Origin: Prunella strophiata
Lineage: Eukaryota; Chordata; Aves; Passeriformes; Prunellidae
DNA: 64,000 nucleotides
Direction of reading: 5' to 3'
Assembly (NCBI GenBank): GCA_036583965.1
Contig: JAZBQD010000001.1
Span: 27,314,597-27,378,596, forward strand
Part shown: positions 1 to 13,761 of the stretch, piece by piece
How positions within the stretch are numbered: position 1 is the stretch's first letter
Layout of the letters: each line of letters begins with the position of its first letter
Translations under genes and position numbers: made by a program
Notes under the pieces: generated by a model
Databases searched by the model: none
What the model was told of the DNA's origin: nothing
The model's input: the letters and a program-made list of their open reading frames with translations, nothing else

Positions 1-3000
1 AGCTAGGATACTTTAGGTGACTTAAGTAAGCAAATGAACCCAGATCTGATTACAAGGCAATAACAGTGGACAAGCTGTGCAAGAATGGTGGTGTTTTCTC
101 AGAACACTGTACAGTTACTTGCAGCAATAATGGGACCATATTTTCCCTTCTTATTGTCTGTACTATCATGCTGGGATACCACTGTATGGTCCCAAAAACT
201 TGTGGACTTGTCCCCAAACTGGTCCCACTAATTTTTAAGCTATTATATACAATGAAATTTTTCATACGATCCAGTTATCATTGAGTTTCTTTCCTAAAGA
301 CTAAGTTCACATAATGAATTCACTTACCTAATTGACCTCAATAACTTTCATGCTACTCAGGTTCTTATCCAATATTTATTATTGGAGATATTTTAACAGG
401 CATGTAAAGTAGTTTTCTACCCAAACAATTTACACTGTCTTTGTATTGCTTTTCTCCCTTGAATTTCTGAAAGAACTCAGTAGAATCCAATTCACCTAAA
501 CAGCATGTGAAGGAATCAAGACCACTATCTGTAAGCTTTAGAAGCTTGGTGATTTAGTTTGGTTGAAGTTGAACATTTTTGCTTCATTCTGTTTTCAATT
601 CCTTTTCTTTTGTTTGCAGCAATCGGAATATTAGCACAGATACAGCATTTGCAAATGTTATTTTCTTAGACTGGATTCTAGTATTGCCTTGTAAGACTGA
701 GCACAGAACTATCCTAAATCTTTTCCAAGAGGAAATGAATATATTTGCTACAGCAAATGCAATTCAACATATTTTGTTAAGTCTTGGGGCTATTTTCCTA
801 TAACATCTTGTTTGTCAGCAACACATGCAAAACTCCAGTGGCACAGTTTTGAATCTCTTTCTAAATAATGACACTGAGGAAAAGCAACTACATTGAGTTT
901 CAATGAAAGTAGACTTTGCTTATCAGAGAGAAAAAAAAAATAAAGGGGAAGAAATTTTTGTTCCACTTACTACACAGGAGAATTGATTAGAGAAGTAGAA
1001 GTCTGTGTTTAGACTGTGCAAATGCAAAGTTTTCATTAATATGATTATATCCCTCACTATGAGAAGAAACATGGTCATTTAAGAGAAGCCAATATGTGTT
1101 TTTCACTGGAGACTGTACAAAGCCCACGTGGCATCAGCCCACTGCTCTGCGTGACTTCTGGAACATTTCAAATTGTCCTGAACAGCCCACTGAAGTGAGC
1201 ACACAGTCACTGGATTCAACACCAACATCCACTTCTTTAGTAAACTGTGCTGTGTAAAACCACACAGTACCAATTAGTGACAACAGATGTGACTAGAATT
1301 GTAAAAAAGCTTACAAGAAGTGGCCTTTAGATAACAAAAATGGTTTAGAAATATCTGAGTCAGATATAACAGATGAGATGACTTTTCTGTACCCCTTTTC
1401 TGCCCACTTGCTGTACATCCATTACTGAGCTGCCATCATTAATTCAATCTGTACATAAAAGAACAAAAATAAAAAATCCTAATTATTAGCAAATTCCCTG
1501 CTCAAAAGCTCAAGTCTTCTTTCCACATGCCAAAAAATTATTTAGGAGTATATCCTTCAGTAACTGTTCTTCCTGCCTACAAAAATATTTTTGTGCTTTC
1601 AACAAAGAAGTTCCAGTGCATTTTCCAGTCAGGTGTCTAATGAGCACACGGACACAGAAAGTACATTCTGCAAGGCATGGAGCAGACTCATCCTATCCAC
1701 CACATCTTCCTCCACTAAACTTGGAATTTATCAATGGGATAAATTATTTAGCAATGGGATAAGTAGACCTCTAGATGCAAAACACATGAAAAGAGCATGT
1801 TCTCATTTTCCTGAACATGATGTGTACCTGGGTCTCCCTTACTAATGCTAGGCTGATATAACTCTGTCTGCAAAAACACAGACTGTTAGCTCTAGCTGTA
1901 AATATTCCTACTAGCTGGAAGAGTCTGGCCTAGTGCAAGAAAAGCTGTTTATTGTTTCTTCACCTAGCCTGGCAACTCTGCCAAATTACTTGCACTCAGG
2001 GTATCTGCAGATAGGTGTGAAAGCAATTACAGAGATACCTAGTCTATTTTTGCTTCTTTTCTCTCCTCAAAATTTACCCATTTCAAAAACCTAAGTAAAG
2101 GCTTGGAACAAGTAATATTCTGGGCTTCAAAACACATTTTCCCTATCAGTAACACAGAAGTTGCAAGAAATCTGGTGCTCCTCAGGAATAGCAACAGATA
2201 AAACTATAATTTTTGCCACATTTCATCCCATCATTATTCCTTTCTCAAGAATGACAAGAAGAAAGGGATTTCCTTCTGGTTTTTCAGGAGATTGCTCTGT
2301 ACAGTCTTTAGAAAACCAGCAGATATTTTATTAAAAACACTCGATGCAGAGCAGACCTGAGGACCATATGGTTTATTGCAAAAGATTCTCTCTGACACAT
2401 CCTCCTCAAATGTCAGTCCTGTTTTTCTGTGGCAGGGATCAATAATCCCTGTGTGTGGAGGGAGATATCTTTCCAGTGAGGCCCAAGTGCTTAAGAATCT
2501 ATGATTAGCTGCAATGAGAACAAGGACTGGACAAAGCTGTTCCAGCAGATTTGGAATCCAATAGTGAAACCTCCCCCAGGAGCAGCTGCCAGCCCTTTAA
2601 TGAAACTCACAGCAGTGACTCCTTGAGCTGGGACACTGCAGAGTGCCTCCATATCCACTGAGGTTACAGGTGCCACAACTGTGAAGCATCTTAAGTTCTT
2701 CCTGCAGGTCACCACCCAGATTTTAGAGAGAACCCACAAGAAGTTTCTGAATCTGAACCTGAAAATGGGGCATCTGTTGTTCTGCTGGATACCTGATAGC
2801 CTTGAATTGAACACAACTGCTGTATTATGGGAGAGATGATTCTCCTCATCACACCTTTCTTTCCTGACATGAAGATTATCTTATCCTCTCTTCAGCTCTA
2901 TTTCCTTACTTGCAAATGAGGATAGGGTAATTCCAAACATCACGATTAAACAACACTGACTGCAAAATCCAAATATTTCCAACTGCTTCAGATGTCAGTT

Positions 3001-4899
3001 TTCCTTCTCAGCCTACAGGGTCTGGGTTTGCTAGAAGTGTAATTTTTTTTCATGTATTTCTTAACAAACATTTTTCACTAGGAAGAATTAATTTGATTAA
3101 ATTAACTCCTTTATGGTATAAGGTTGAATTTGGTAAAGAGCTTGCTTCTACATTTTCAAAGCAAAGCTAGACCACATGAATGCTGAACTTAATTCAAACT
3201 TCAAAGCCTTTCACATTTTAAGTAAAAAGAAGAATAGTTTAAATTTAAATAAGAAATACAAAATATATATTCATACAAGCAAACACACCAACTGCATTTT
3301 TAAGACCATTATTTTTTCTTTATAATGTTCAGGAATGTAAATTTTTCAGGACTGAGGCTTCATGAGAATACAATTTCCTGAAATACTGAGAATTCAGCTT
3401 GAAGTGAGAATGCCATTCCTTACTCAATTCATATTAATAGAAGTTAATATCAAAATGCAATCACGACTGTCAGTAACACAGGAATGTTAAATTTTATGTG
3501 GCTGGTGATAGCTATAAACATTTAAATACTTATCTCCTTCAGTGCCTCTGAAAAGCAGTACTTGTCCTGGTTTATAACTCTATTAATTTGAAATTATACC
3601 CCCCTATATTTAACATTGACTGTTAGTTGTATTTCTGCCTGCACTTTTCTGTGTAACAGTTCAAGGAAAAATGAAAGCTTTGTGCAGGCATCACCTTACT
3701 CACCTTGCTATGAAAAACAAACAAATAACAAAAAACAAACCCACCAAAAAACAAAAAGCTCACCACTTCCAATATTCAACCCAATAATGCAATGTGTTTT
3801 CCTGTGAAAACAACACCTGAGTTCTTTTAGGAATCAAAGGTCATCAAAAAATGAGAAACAAATCCTTTAAATGCCTTCCAAGTTGTCAGAGACTTTGATT
3901 TAAATCTATCAATTACTTCTGTATTGTATACATTAAATCAGCTTTGGCTTTCAAGATTTACCTTGCATAAATGTGTCACCTGCTACAATATGCAAATTCA
4001 ATATAATAAGCCTGAAACACGTTAACAGGAGCATGACAGTATTGGTGTTATCCTGCCTTGTGCAGAACAAGTTTGCAGAATTCCATAAAGCATATTAACT
4101 GCAAATGTATGACCCAAAGGTGCAGGTTTATCCTTATTGTTGGCTATCACAGCAGCAATCCTTTAAAAAGCAATTTAGGAATGCAAGGAGCTTAAGTACA
4201 TCTAGGCATTCATTTCTTTATCTGCCATGAAGAAAAGAAACTTGGGATGGGAGGGACACCATCTCCTTTCCTCCTGAACATCTTGCCCAGACAGGCACTG
4301 AGCTGCTGTGCAGATGTCCTGCCATGTGTCACCACGAGTTTGGGAAGGACCAGGTAGCAGCTCTGTAAAGACAGCTGGGAGATGCTCCCAGAGGAGATCA
4401 ATGAGTCTGCTGCAAACACCAGCAGAAAGCTCAGCTGTCCTTGAGAGGAAGCCAGATCCCAGCATAAACCCCAGAGTACAGGGAAGGAAGACAAAAGGAA
4501 TGCTCTCTTCAGATCTGCATATTGAATTACTTTGTTTCGTATCTCAGTAATAAAATAAGCCCTGAAAATTATCTCTCTTGATTAATATCCTCCTCCATTT
4601 CTCTTGTAAATGAAATGAGGCAGTTCATCTTCTGAAGATGAATTAGATGAAGCAATTCCTGCTCTACCATCAAGCCATGCACTTTAAAACCCCTCACATG
4701 CAACAATTATTGTCTCCTAGATCACTGGGACTCATGGAAATGATCTAGTAATCAGTAACACTTCAGTAACACTTTCTTTAACTGACAATCCTGTTATAAA
4801 AATCCATTTTAGACCTGTTTACTAAATGAGTAAATCTAACTATTTACTGAGACTTACCTAAACCAGCCACAGTAAAATATTCAAGATTACTGTTATGGA

Positions 4900-4926
4900 A
4901 AATTATTAATTATTATTATTATTACT
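4900..4926. repeat. ATT trinucleotide microsatellite
   Basis: About seven ATT units within a longer AT-rich stretch. Confidence 0.85.
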
Positions 4927-7900
4927 ATGAAGATTACTATTATGAAAAAAATATATATTTAAAATAGCACCTGGCTGATATTTCTCTCTGACTCCACACT
5001 GCATGAGAATTGGCAAAGCACTCACAAGAAACACAGGATGACCTCACGAACCTTGGGGAATTAAGAGAAATTTGTCTGCCCAAGCAAGTGTGTGACATTC
5101 AAAAATAACCTCCTGAAACACAACCAGTGTGCAACAGTTCAGCCAACTAATGGGTTTTAACTAGGCAAAATCAGGCCATCTTTATGGTGAGATTGACAGC
5201 TTTGGCTCCACGCTTCATCTTTTAAATGCCACCTACACCTCAGCTGGGGCACATCAATAGCACCATTGATTTTTTTCTCACTTCAGTGAAATTACTCATT
5301 TTCTGCAGTTGCAATGTTACTGCAAAATAAAGCAACTATCTGAACATTTGAGAGCTCAGTTCTTTTTACAGTGCACGCCAGACTACACCTCTGTGTGTGG
5401 CTCAAGCTTTAATGGTATCTGTGCACAACTCCATTCCTTGTCTCCTAATGAAATTATCCTTCAGAAAAACCCCAACATGGCAAATAACAATTATCTTCTT
5501 TATAAATTGAGGAGAATGTTTCTGATTGACTGATTTTTTTCTTCTTCTTCCTTTCTGAATATTTTCTTAAACAGTGGAGAAAACATTGGATGGAATAAAA
5601 TAGTATTTGGGGTTTTAGATTAATTTAGTTTGCATGTTTAAAAGTTGGGCTGGAATCTGCAGGACATTTTGTAAAGCACAGCTCATATCAGTACAGTTGT
5701 TTCTTGCGTGCCTTCCATAACACAAGCAAAATAAGATTTTAAACAATTTCTTCTTTTGCCTTACTAGATGACAGGAATCTCTAAGTCATACTCACAACAG
5801 TGAGAAATAACTTAGGATTCCAATACCAGTAACAGTTTTTTTAGGATTAATCCTTATCTCATCTGCAGTGCTTAATTGCTAAAGTATGACTGATCCATAA
5901 CAACTGCATCTGCATTAAATTCAATTCTCCTGTGATCCACAGGTCAACCTCACTTCTGCCTTTTCTTACAAGAAGAAGTAAAATTGTCAGTCCTTATTAT
6001 TACAACATTTATACATCTTCCATAGACTTCCATAGACATAGACAGTGTTTTTGATGAATAAGACTGTTGCAGACTAATTTTACACAGGACCAAAATATTC
6101 ATAATTGTCAAAACTGTTGATAATGAAAGCCTATACTGTACACAATAAAGAACAGATGCCCTAGCAATGTCTGTTGGACCATTATCTTCATTTATATTGT
6201 TGTTTGAAAAAATACCTTCTAAATTCTTAAATTCTTCTTTTTTTTTTTTTAGCCAGGAGTTTTTAGATCAATGTCAGATCAAAAATGGATGTTCACTAAA
6301 TGCAAGCAGGCCACAGATAAAGCCAAAACATTTTGCAGAAAAAGAAAAATTGCATCAAGCTGTACAGAAATAAGTGGAATTATCAACACTGACAGCAATT
6401 GCAAAGAAGAAACATGTATGACCTGAAAAAGAAAATTAATTTATAAAGGCTTTGTCACATTTTTACATGGTACAAAACTTTCACCCTGAAGCTAACAGTA
6501 ACAGTTTGAAGGGAATTACAGGATATAACAGAAGCCTTAAGACCCCAGGGAATCTTTCAAATGCTGCCTTTGGAAATGATACCTAGTCCATATAATTACT
6601 TACAGTTGGAATACCACAAGTTCATGTACCTTTTTTTTTAAAAAAAAATTGCATCTATTAAGTTTTCTTGTGCCACCATTAACATGACAGCATTCCTTCT
6701 TTCTTGGGTGTGCAGAACAGACCTCCCTTGGTGTCACAGCACATGCTGCTCTCAGGGACAGCAATCCTTCATGGTGACTTAAGAGTTCTGGCTGCTCAGA
6801 GCAGATGGAGGAGGCAAGCTCCATTCCCTCTGACCTGACCTCTGCCTCAAGGAAAACCTTCCCAGCCTGTAGGGCTGCTAACATCAGAAGGTCTTGTCAT
6901 CTCTTTGAAATTAGTCTTAAACTCTCTATATTGAGAAATGGTACTATTAACAATCTTGTATAACAATTCTTGGATTATTTCAACCATTCTTTTCAAAAGA
7001 AAACTGTATTCCAGACTGATTCCAACATGAGGCTTTTTCAATACTTTCATCCAAAGCCTTTCCCTTATTAGATTACTTGTCCTGTGAACTGTTTACAATT
7101 CACCTGCACTGAAGGCATCCTTTGCTGTACAGTTCCCAACCCAGCACTGAGAAAAGCTGCACCCCAGCCTTTCTAGATCCTTACTGACATTTCAGTTATT
7201 TACACAATGCAAAGGCAGTTATTTAGATTAGTCAGGAGACAACCAAATTGCTGGCTGTATACATACAGATTTCTGCAAGCTACATACACAGAGATTTCTA
7301 TCTGTCTGTATAAATATGAAGGATTTACTTGCTCCAAAAGCTTGCAAATCTTGATTACCCTGACTGCCACAGAGGCTGGACATGTGTGAGGATTTGTAGT
7401 CTTTCCTCAGTGAACACGAAGCTAACTAAAGCAGCTTAGACAAGATCTTTTATTCGATGGCAGAGAAGTAATCTTGGATGCAATACAATGTATACAATCT
7501 GAAATCACTGCAGGGATCTCATCACCCTACTCCTTTCATCATCTGCATGTTTTAACTGCAGCCAGCCTGTAAGCCCCTTCCTCCTCCACTGCAGTGTCCT
7601 GTCATCTCACAGCCCCCAGAGCCAGCACCACTGCTGGAAAAAGGCACTGGTCAGATCGCTCACTCATCTCTGCCTCCTCAAACAAAGCTGTGGAAATCAT
7701 CCCTCTAAATCCTCCCTGATCTCCTCCTCGTGGTGATCTCGCTTCCAGAGCTGTTCAAACATATGGGCATATGCTTGCCTGTAATTTCAATCCATACATG
7801 TCATTCCCCTGAGACATTATTACCCTGCTGAAGTGGAAATTCGTGTCTGTATACATTAGAAAAACAACACTGTGACAGAAAATGTGAAAATCCCTGCACG

Positions 7901-8726
7901 ACAAATCCTCCATGTCGCTTGCAAGAAGTACTGTAACCCATTAAAACAAAATGAAAATATATTATCTTGAAGCAAGGAACTACCTATAAAATTAGAATAG
8001 AGATTCTCAGATCTCAGATGCTTTCATTAAGGAACAGTGTTTCATGAACTAAACAGATATATAGCATTTTTAATGCATTTCTGAGACATTTTCATTGTAT
8101 GATCAAGATACTTGAAAACACATTTAAGAAAAAATACCTTGTAGAAAAGTGATTTCTGATTTGGTCACTTCTAGAAGCTGCAGCACTTGTCCTAATTGAA
8201 TTCCACTAACTTTATTGCCAGTCAGTGAGAACTGCAAGACAGAATTTGAAGAGAAAAAACCATACTGCTGACAGAGCAGAGTAATTAGTGACTGAAACCA
8301 AGTTAGGCAGGATCCTTATGCTGTCACTATTCAAGCTCAAGGAATATTTACACAGGATCTCTATCAGAGAATACATGCCCATATGAACAATTATTGCTGT
8401 ATTTCCCAGTGAACACATACAAGAGATACTCAAGCATGGATTACACACACAAGGAAAGCTTTTGAGAGAGCAGCAGCTTCAAAGGAGTACAGAAGAAATG
8501 AAGTTTATTTGTTATGGTAAAAGTCAACATTGCATGCAAGATACCTTAGACCCACTACTATTTTCCTGGTTATTTTAAGTAGTGAATACAAGGCCTAATT
8601 CTGGACACAGGATTTAAAGACCTGATTAAAAAAGAACTAAAGTATTTCTAGGAGGAAAAAAATTCTGTTAGTTTTGCTGTAATGACAGCTAGCTAGATGG
8701 ACAGATAAATAAAAAAAATTCATAAA

Positions 8727-8784
8727 AGTATACATATATATAGTATAAGTATATATACTTGTATTTGTATGTATCTATATATAT
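8727..8784. repeat. TA-rich microsatellite
   Basis: Degenerate TATA/GTAT repeats such as ACATATATATAGTATAAGTA form an imperfect low-complexity patch. Confidence 0.8.
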
Positions 8785-9800
8785 GCTGACTGCAAAATGG
8801 TCAAAAACATTGAGAAATTTACTCTGTATTAGGTATATGAATATATATGCTTATTTATGCACAATGAAAAGTTAGTCCTGATAGGCAGTTCTATTTATTC
8901 TTTTATGCCAACTATTAGCCTAATTTTAATTACAGCTGAAGCATTAATATAACTATAAAATATACAGCAGCAGAAAGAATAAAGGTGTTTTTAGGCTAAA
9001 CCAATATAAGTACTCTGAGTTATCCTTAAAATACTTCCCCCATTGTCCCACTAACATGGCAATTTGCTTGTGTTGTATTATGGACTCCTCACTAGAAATT
9101 TGTGAATTTATGAAAATATAAAACCCTGCTTGTAACAAGAACAATGGTGGAAATTATTATTTTTACACTGCTGTTTCTATTCATTCTTATTGCTTGTAAT
9201 TTCTATGAGTATCTAAATTTACTCTGTATTTCCCATACTAGTAGGAATTGCCAAGCAAACCTTATCTGTTCTACAGGTTTTAATATTCATATTTCTAGCT
9301 TAATATGACAACTTCTATCTATTTTCAAGTTGCATATTGTTTTTTGTATCTTATCTGCATGTGTGATACTGATTCATTTTACCTTTCAAATAGAAGTAAT
9401 ATAAACTTGTCTTCCTCTTATATATGGATACTCAAATAGAGGCAAGATAGCTTCAAGTGCTAGTAGTGTCAATAAATCCTGCTATGTTACCAAGAGCAGA
9501 TGTTCAAAATATAAAGATCTCTAAGGTCTCTGTTTATTTTTCCAACAAAATGCATTTTGTCTTCCTTAACTTGCAAAATGAAACTTCAAGCTGTATACTT
9601 ATAAAAGTTTCAAACCCTAAATATTACAGGGTTAAAGGTGCCCAATATGAAGTGAAACTTCTTGACTGTCATCATTTGTTATGGTATCTCTAATCACACT
9701 ATGTGTGCATTAATTGGATTCAGCAAAATCACTCAAGCTTTTTTTTTTTCAGTGTTCTGAAAGCCTGACCAAATGGATTAGTATGAAAAAATCTGCATCA

Positions 9801-9801
<1 letters not shown>

Positions 9802-9848
<47 letters not shown>
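9802..9848. repeat. A47 homopolymer
   Basis: Forty-seven consecutive A, the longest homopolymer in the window. The sequence before it shows no recognisable gene or retroelement body, so I treat it as a simple repeat. A tail of an unrecognised insertion cannot be excluded. Confidence 0.95.
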
Positions 9849-9850
<2 letters not shown>

Positions 9851-12343
9851 GAGGAAGTATTTTTATTTCCTTTTGTTTAGCCCAATAAGAGGATTAAATT
9901 TATATTTGTTAATTGGAATTACAGCAGGATCCCAGACAGTTAACTCTGAGAAAACATAGTCTCAAAGGAATATTCCAGACAAATCAGAAGCTATAAAATA
10001 AATATATTCCCTTTAGCTATATAGGAAGAACATATGCAACACATTCTACTTCAACTCCAGTTCTGTCAAATTACTGCTATGCTGCAACTTCCAGCCTAAG
10101 TTCTAATTTAAATGTGTTAGAACCAAATGAAAAAAAAATAAAAAAATCCCACTGATTTGTGTCCTATTGAGATCTTTTCAATAAAAATTCACACCTAGAC
10201 TTTTTATCACGCAATTCATATACTTAATAATTCATTTTAAAAAAGGTGCGAGAGTAAAAGGTTCAGTGTAATCCTAGGCCTAGAAATGCTAATTTTCAAT
10301 TTCACACTAAGTCAGCGAACGAGAAACAAAAAAAAATTTACTCCAACTAAATGGAAGAAGTAGAAGTAACCCTCTCCCAGCTGCTTTGGGCACCACAGCA
10401 GACACGAAGCAGAGGGAATTGCATCTCCCTCGGGCAGGTGAGTACCTGCACTGCTGCTGGGGGTCCTGCCCTGCTGGGCACACCCTGCACAGGGAGCCAA
10501 GGGCTGTAGGATATTGGGGATTTCAAGGCAGACAGTCCCAATGCCTGCATTTCACCTGACAGAGAGCATGCTGATTATCAAGCACCAGCCCTTCCGCTGC
10601 TGGAGGGGGTGTGGGCTGGTTTGGAGTAAGGTAATTGACACAGATCCAAAAACATCGCGTCACCACACACAAGAGAAATGATGTTTGCTTATTTTCCTGC
10701 ACAGATGAAGGACAGCTTGAATGATTCATCCTTAAGCAGGTAAACAGAAGTGGGGTTCTGAATGGAATTGCAACATAATTTCCTTTAAAAGCTTGTTGAG
10801 AACACAGAGCTACACTGTATTGTGGAGAGGACTGCGAGCAGGACAAACACCATGTCCTGGAAGTACAAACACACAGGACTGATCTAATGTTGAAGATGGG
10901 GAAAAGCAAAAACAAGAACAAATTTCTGGTTTTACAGCATTAGTTGAGCCATTTGAAAGTATAATTGCTTTGCAGCAGCAAAACTGGACTCCCTGAAGCC
11001 ACCGTCAAGACTTCTCCAGTAATTCACAAAGTAATTATGTTCACAAATTAGAAAAAAGTATGGTAGCAGCTTAGTATAATTTCTGGTTTAGGACTAACCC
11101 ACATTCAGGGCACATCTGCACATTGTATATCTCATTTGGTGTTTAGAAGCCATATTGTACAGAAGAAAACTAGCTAATTTATTCAGTGCTTTTCAAATTA
11201 GATTTCATACTGAAAACTTCTGAAAAGCATTAAACTCCTCCAGTTCCCATAGGCTTCAATGATGCCTGAAATGCAGAAGAATTGAAATCATCTTTGTAAC
11301 TTGACATATATAGATTAAGATCTCCATATCTGAACTTTTTCATGCAGATAATGAAGAGGCTGTTTACGAACCAAGGCTCACATAGGAAAAGCCTTCAAAA
11401 TTAGAGTTCATTCAGCTAGAGAAATAAATGTTATGTCTACCTTGCACAAATGAATAAATCTACTTATGTCAATAAACACTAATGAAATGAATGGAACTAA
11501 CAATTGATTTCAGGGCAGCCAGGACTTTGGCCAGTGTATTTACTCTGAACAAAACTGTATAAACACATTAATTGATGGCAAGGAGAGGGATTCAGAAAGA
11601 TACAATATAAATTCTGCTGGCATTTTTTTTAAACTAATACTTTTGTGAGAAGCCACGTCAATTTTTGAAATAATTTTCTCTTTAAGTTCTATATTTTGAA
11701 TCAAATCAATAAACTATTATTACCAAGTTCATTTTTATGAAAATCAAACTATACTTTGCTCAGTAAAAACATAGGTGCTTCAGTTCATTTATAGCACATG
11801 ACCAGCCATGAATTCAACATACTTTGATTTTTATCACTTATTCATCTTTATTTATTTTATCAATTATTCATTTTAATAATAATTGTAAAGAGGTATTTTG
11901 TATCCTGATTTTTCTAAACTATTCAATACCTACAAATAAATATGTAACTCAGAAAAAAATTGTAAATTACATCAAAACTGTACATGAAAAGATGGCTGGG
12001 GGTAAAATTAGGGGAAACTGAGAAGTTATATTCACATCCTAAGAGAGGTTATAATGACAAGGAAATTACAGGGTAAATCACAGCTGCTGCTCCCTGGATG
12101 GAATGGAGCTGGCAGCTCCAAACCTATTCCACACAATCTGCAACCCCAGCACCTGCTAAGGGGGGAGGAATGGAGGCTGGAGTGGAGTGGGAACACCGTG
12201 GGCAGCCTCTGGAAATCCTCACAGGGAGGGAACTCGAGGGTGCTCTGCAGCTGAGAAACCACCAAGCACCTGCCCAGCAAGGGAGAGAGGAGCTGCTGTC
12301 CTGAGCCAGCAGCCTGGCTGCTGAGCCAGCAGCTGGGGCACAA

Positions 12344-12952
12344 CTGCTCTCCTCAGATGAACTTGGTTCATCCAAAGAGGAAAAAAGGTAAAGGTATCTT
12401 TTGTGCAGTTTTAGGAGCCTAAAACTCCTTAAGCTCCTTCCCTCCTGTGCACCAGGGGAAGCCAAGGATTCCTTTGCTTCCAAAAGGATTTCTGAACTGG
12501 AGTATACTGCTGGGAAATCAGAAATTGAGGTGTTCAAGTCATCATTAGCCTTTCATGGAGAAACAGGAGAAAAATTAGGAACTCAACTTGATAAACTTAG
12601 GATTGAAAATGATTGTCTTGAAACTGAAGCTGAGCAGCTGAAAACTCTGCTTGCTGCAATGGAGCACAGAGAGAAACTGGTGCAGAAACTGGCTCCTGTT
12701 TCAGACACCCTGTGGCTCTGCAAGTCAGTACATTGCACAGACCATGAGCCTTGGGATGAGGATATTTAGTACAATAATGATGATGATAAAATCACAGAGA
12801 ACCCTCATTCCAAATGTGAGTTTAGGAAAACAGAAACACCCAGAATTACCACTACAATAACAGTAAAAATGTTAAGTTCAGCACAAATAGCAGTGACAGG
12901 ACTTCTTCCTAACTGGAGACTTCACATAAAACTGGGCATTTTAAGCTTTTAG
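12344..12952 (+). pseudogene. Exon-like coding relic with coiled-coil character, unrecognised
   Basis: I do not recognise the source protein. An open segment from 12,456 encodes GEAKDSFASKRISELEY, then a heptad-rich stretch with GEKLGTQLDKLRIENDCLE and LKTLLAAMEHREKLVQKL, typical of a coiled coil. It stops at TAG 12,767-12,769, but the same frame continues with an acidic NNDDDDKITENPHSK segment until TAG at 12,950-12,952. Just upstream, AAAAAAG is followed by GTAAAG at 12,388, and CACCAG ends at 12,455. Excising these 68 bases joins an upstream open frame (NLVHPKRKK, from ATG 12,357) to the coiled-coil frame in matching phase. This is consistent with a copy of a gene with short introns, now broken by a stop, or with chance. 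It lies antisense within NRG3 intron 1. Confidence 0.4.
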
Positions 12953-13548
12953 AAAAGGCAAGTCAATCTTACATTTAAGAACAGTGACAAGAAAAGAAAG
13001 AAATATATTAACCATTGAGAAATCATAAAGAACTGCCATCACACAACTTCTTAGGCTGAAATGTAAATATAAATGTTCAAATTAAAATTATCACAATGTA
13101 TAGGGAAAGTTTTCAACACAATACTTAAACTGAAGTATGTTCTAAACACAGCCATTTATAGAACCATCTGAAATTTAGGAATTTATAATACTTATGTATT
13201 TTAAAATTTATTGATACAGTGTATCTGGGAAGACCTCTGCTTAGTCATTTTTAGCCATGGTGCCAACATGATTCAAAGCTCATTTTGTAAATTTACCTAT
13301 GTATCAGAGAGACTCTGACAACTTTGAAGGCTATTACTTAAGCAAGTTACCTACACAATAATTGAAGACATTTCTACTAAGATAGTTCATGCTTTCAAGA
13401 ATTAAGGAAAGGGCAGTCAACTCTTCCACATTTTATTAGATACTTTTACCCACTGAAATGATTAAATGTTTAATTATGAAACCCAGATCATTAAATGTTA
13501 TCAAAACATAAGATATTTGTCCTGAAGTTTCAAAGCCCTGTGTTTCAG

Positions 13549-13761
13549 CTGTATCCTAACTGTGTGCAGCAGCATTATGACTTAGATTGGAGTGTGAGGA
13601 AGGCAGTAGAATTGCTCCATCAGACAGGATCAACAGGGGAATTTGTTACTGAAGTTACCAGTGCTGTTGCAGCTGACCTGTTATCTCTGACAGACAGGTA
13701 CAGCTCTGAGTTCAGTGGCCATACAGTGGCTGCTCTATCTGAATTACTGAAATTCTTGTAA
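13549..13761 (+). pseudogene. Second exon-like segment, possible terminal exon, unrecognised
   Basis: CCTGTGTTTCAG, a good splice-acceptor shape, ends at 13,548. A 70-codon open segment follows, beginning LYPNCVQQHYDLDWSVRKAV, with later motifs VTSAVAADLLSLTDRYSS and ending TVAALSELLKFL at TAA 13,759-13,761. AATAAA lies at 13,873-13,878, about 110 bases after the stop, as expected of a terminal exon. The amino acid composition looks protein-like, but I cannot name the family. No donor in the upstream segment (12,456-12,952) joins it in the correct phase, so the two may be separated by a lost exon or be unrelated. Confidence 0.35.

Larger units (their letters stand above)
1..12079. other. Intronic stretch, no gene recognised
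   Basis: AT-rich unique-looking sequence with small simple repeats and the A47 run. The open frames here are all short, have no recognisable motifs and no conserved start context. I see no RNA gene and no clear retroelement. Confidence 0.7.

Noticed and set aside
9700..9848. A47 tract considered as the tail of a processed pseudogene
   Set aside because: No coding similarity, polyadenylation signal or flanking target duplication is visible in the bases before it.
10523..10921. 132-codon - strand open frame
   Set aside because: Cys/Ser-rich with no recognisable motif or supporting signals; consistent with chance.
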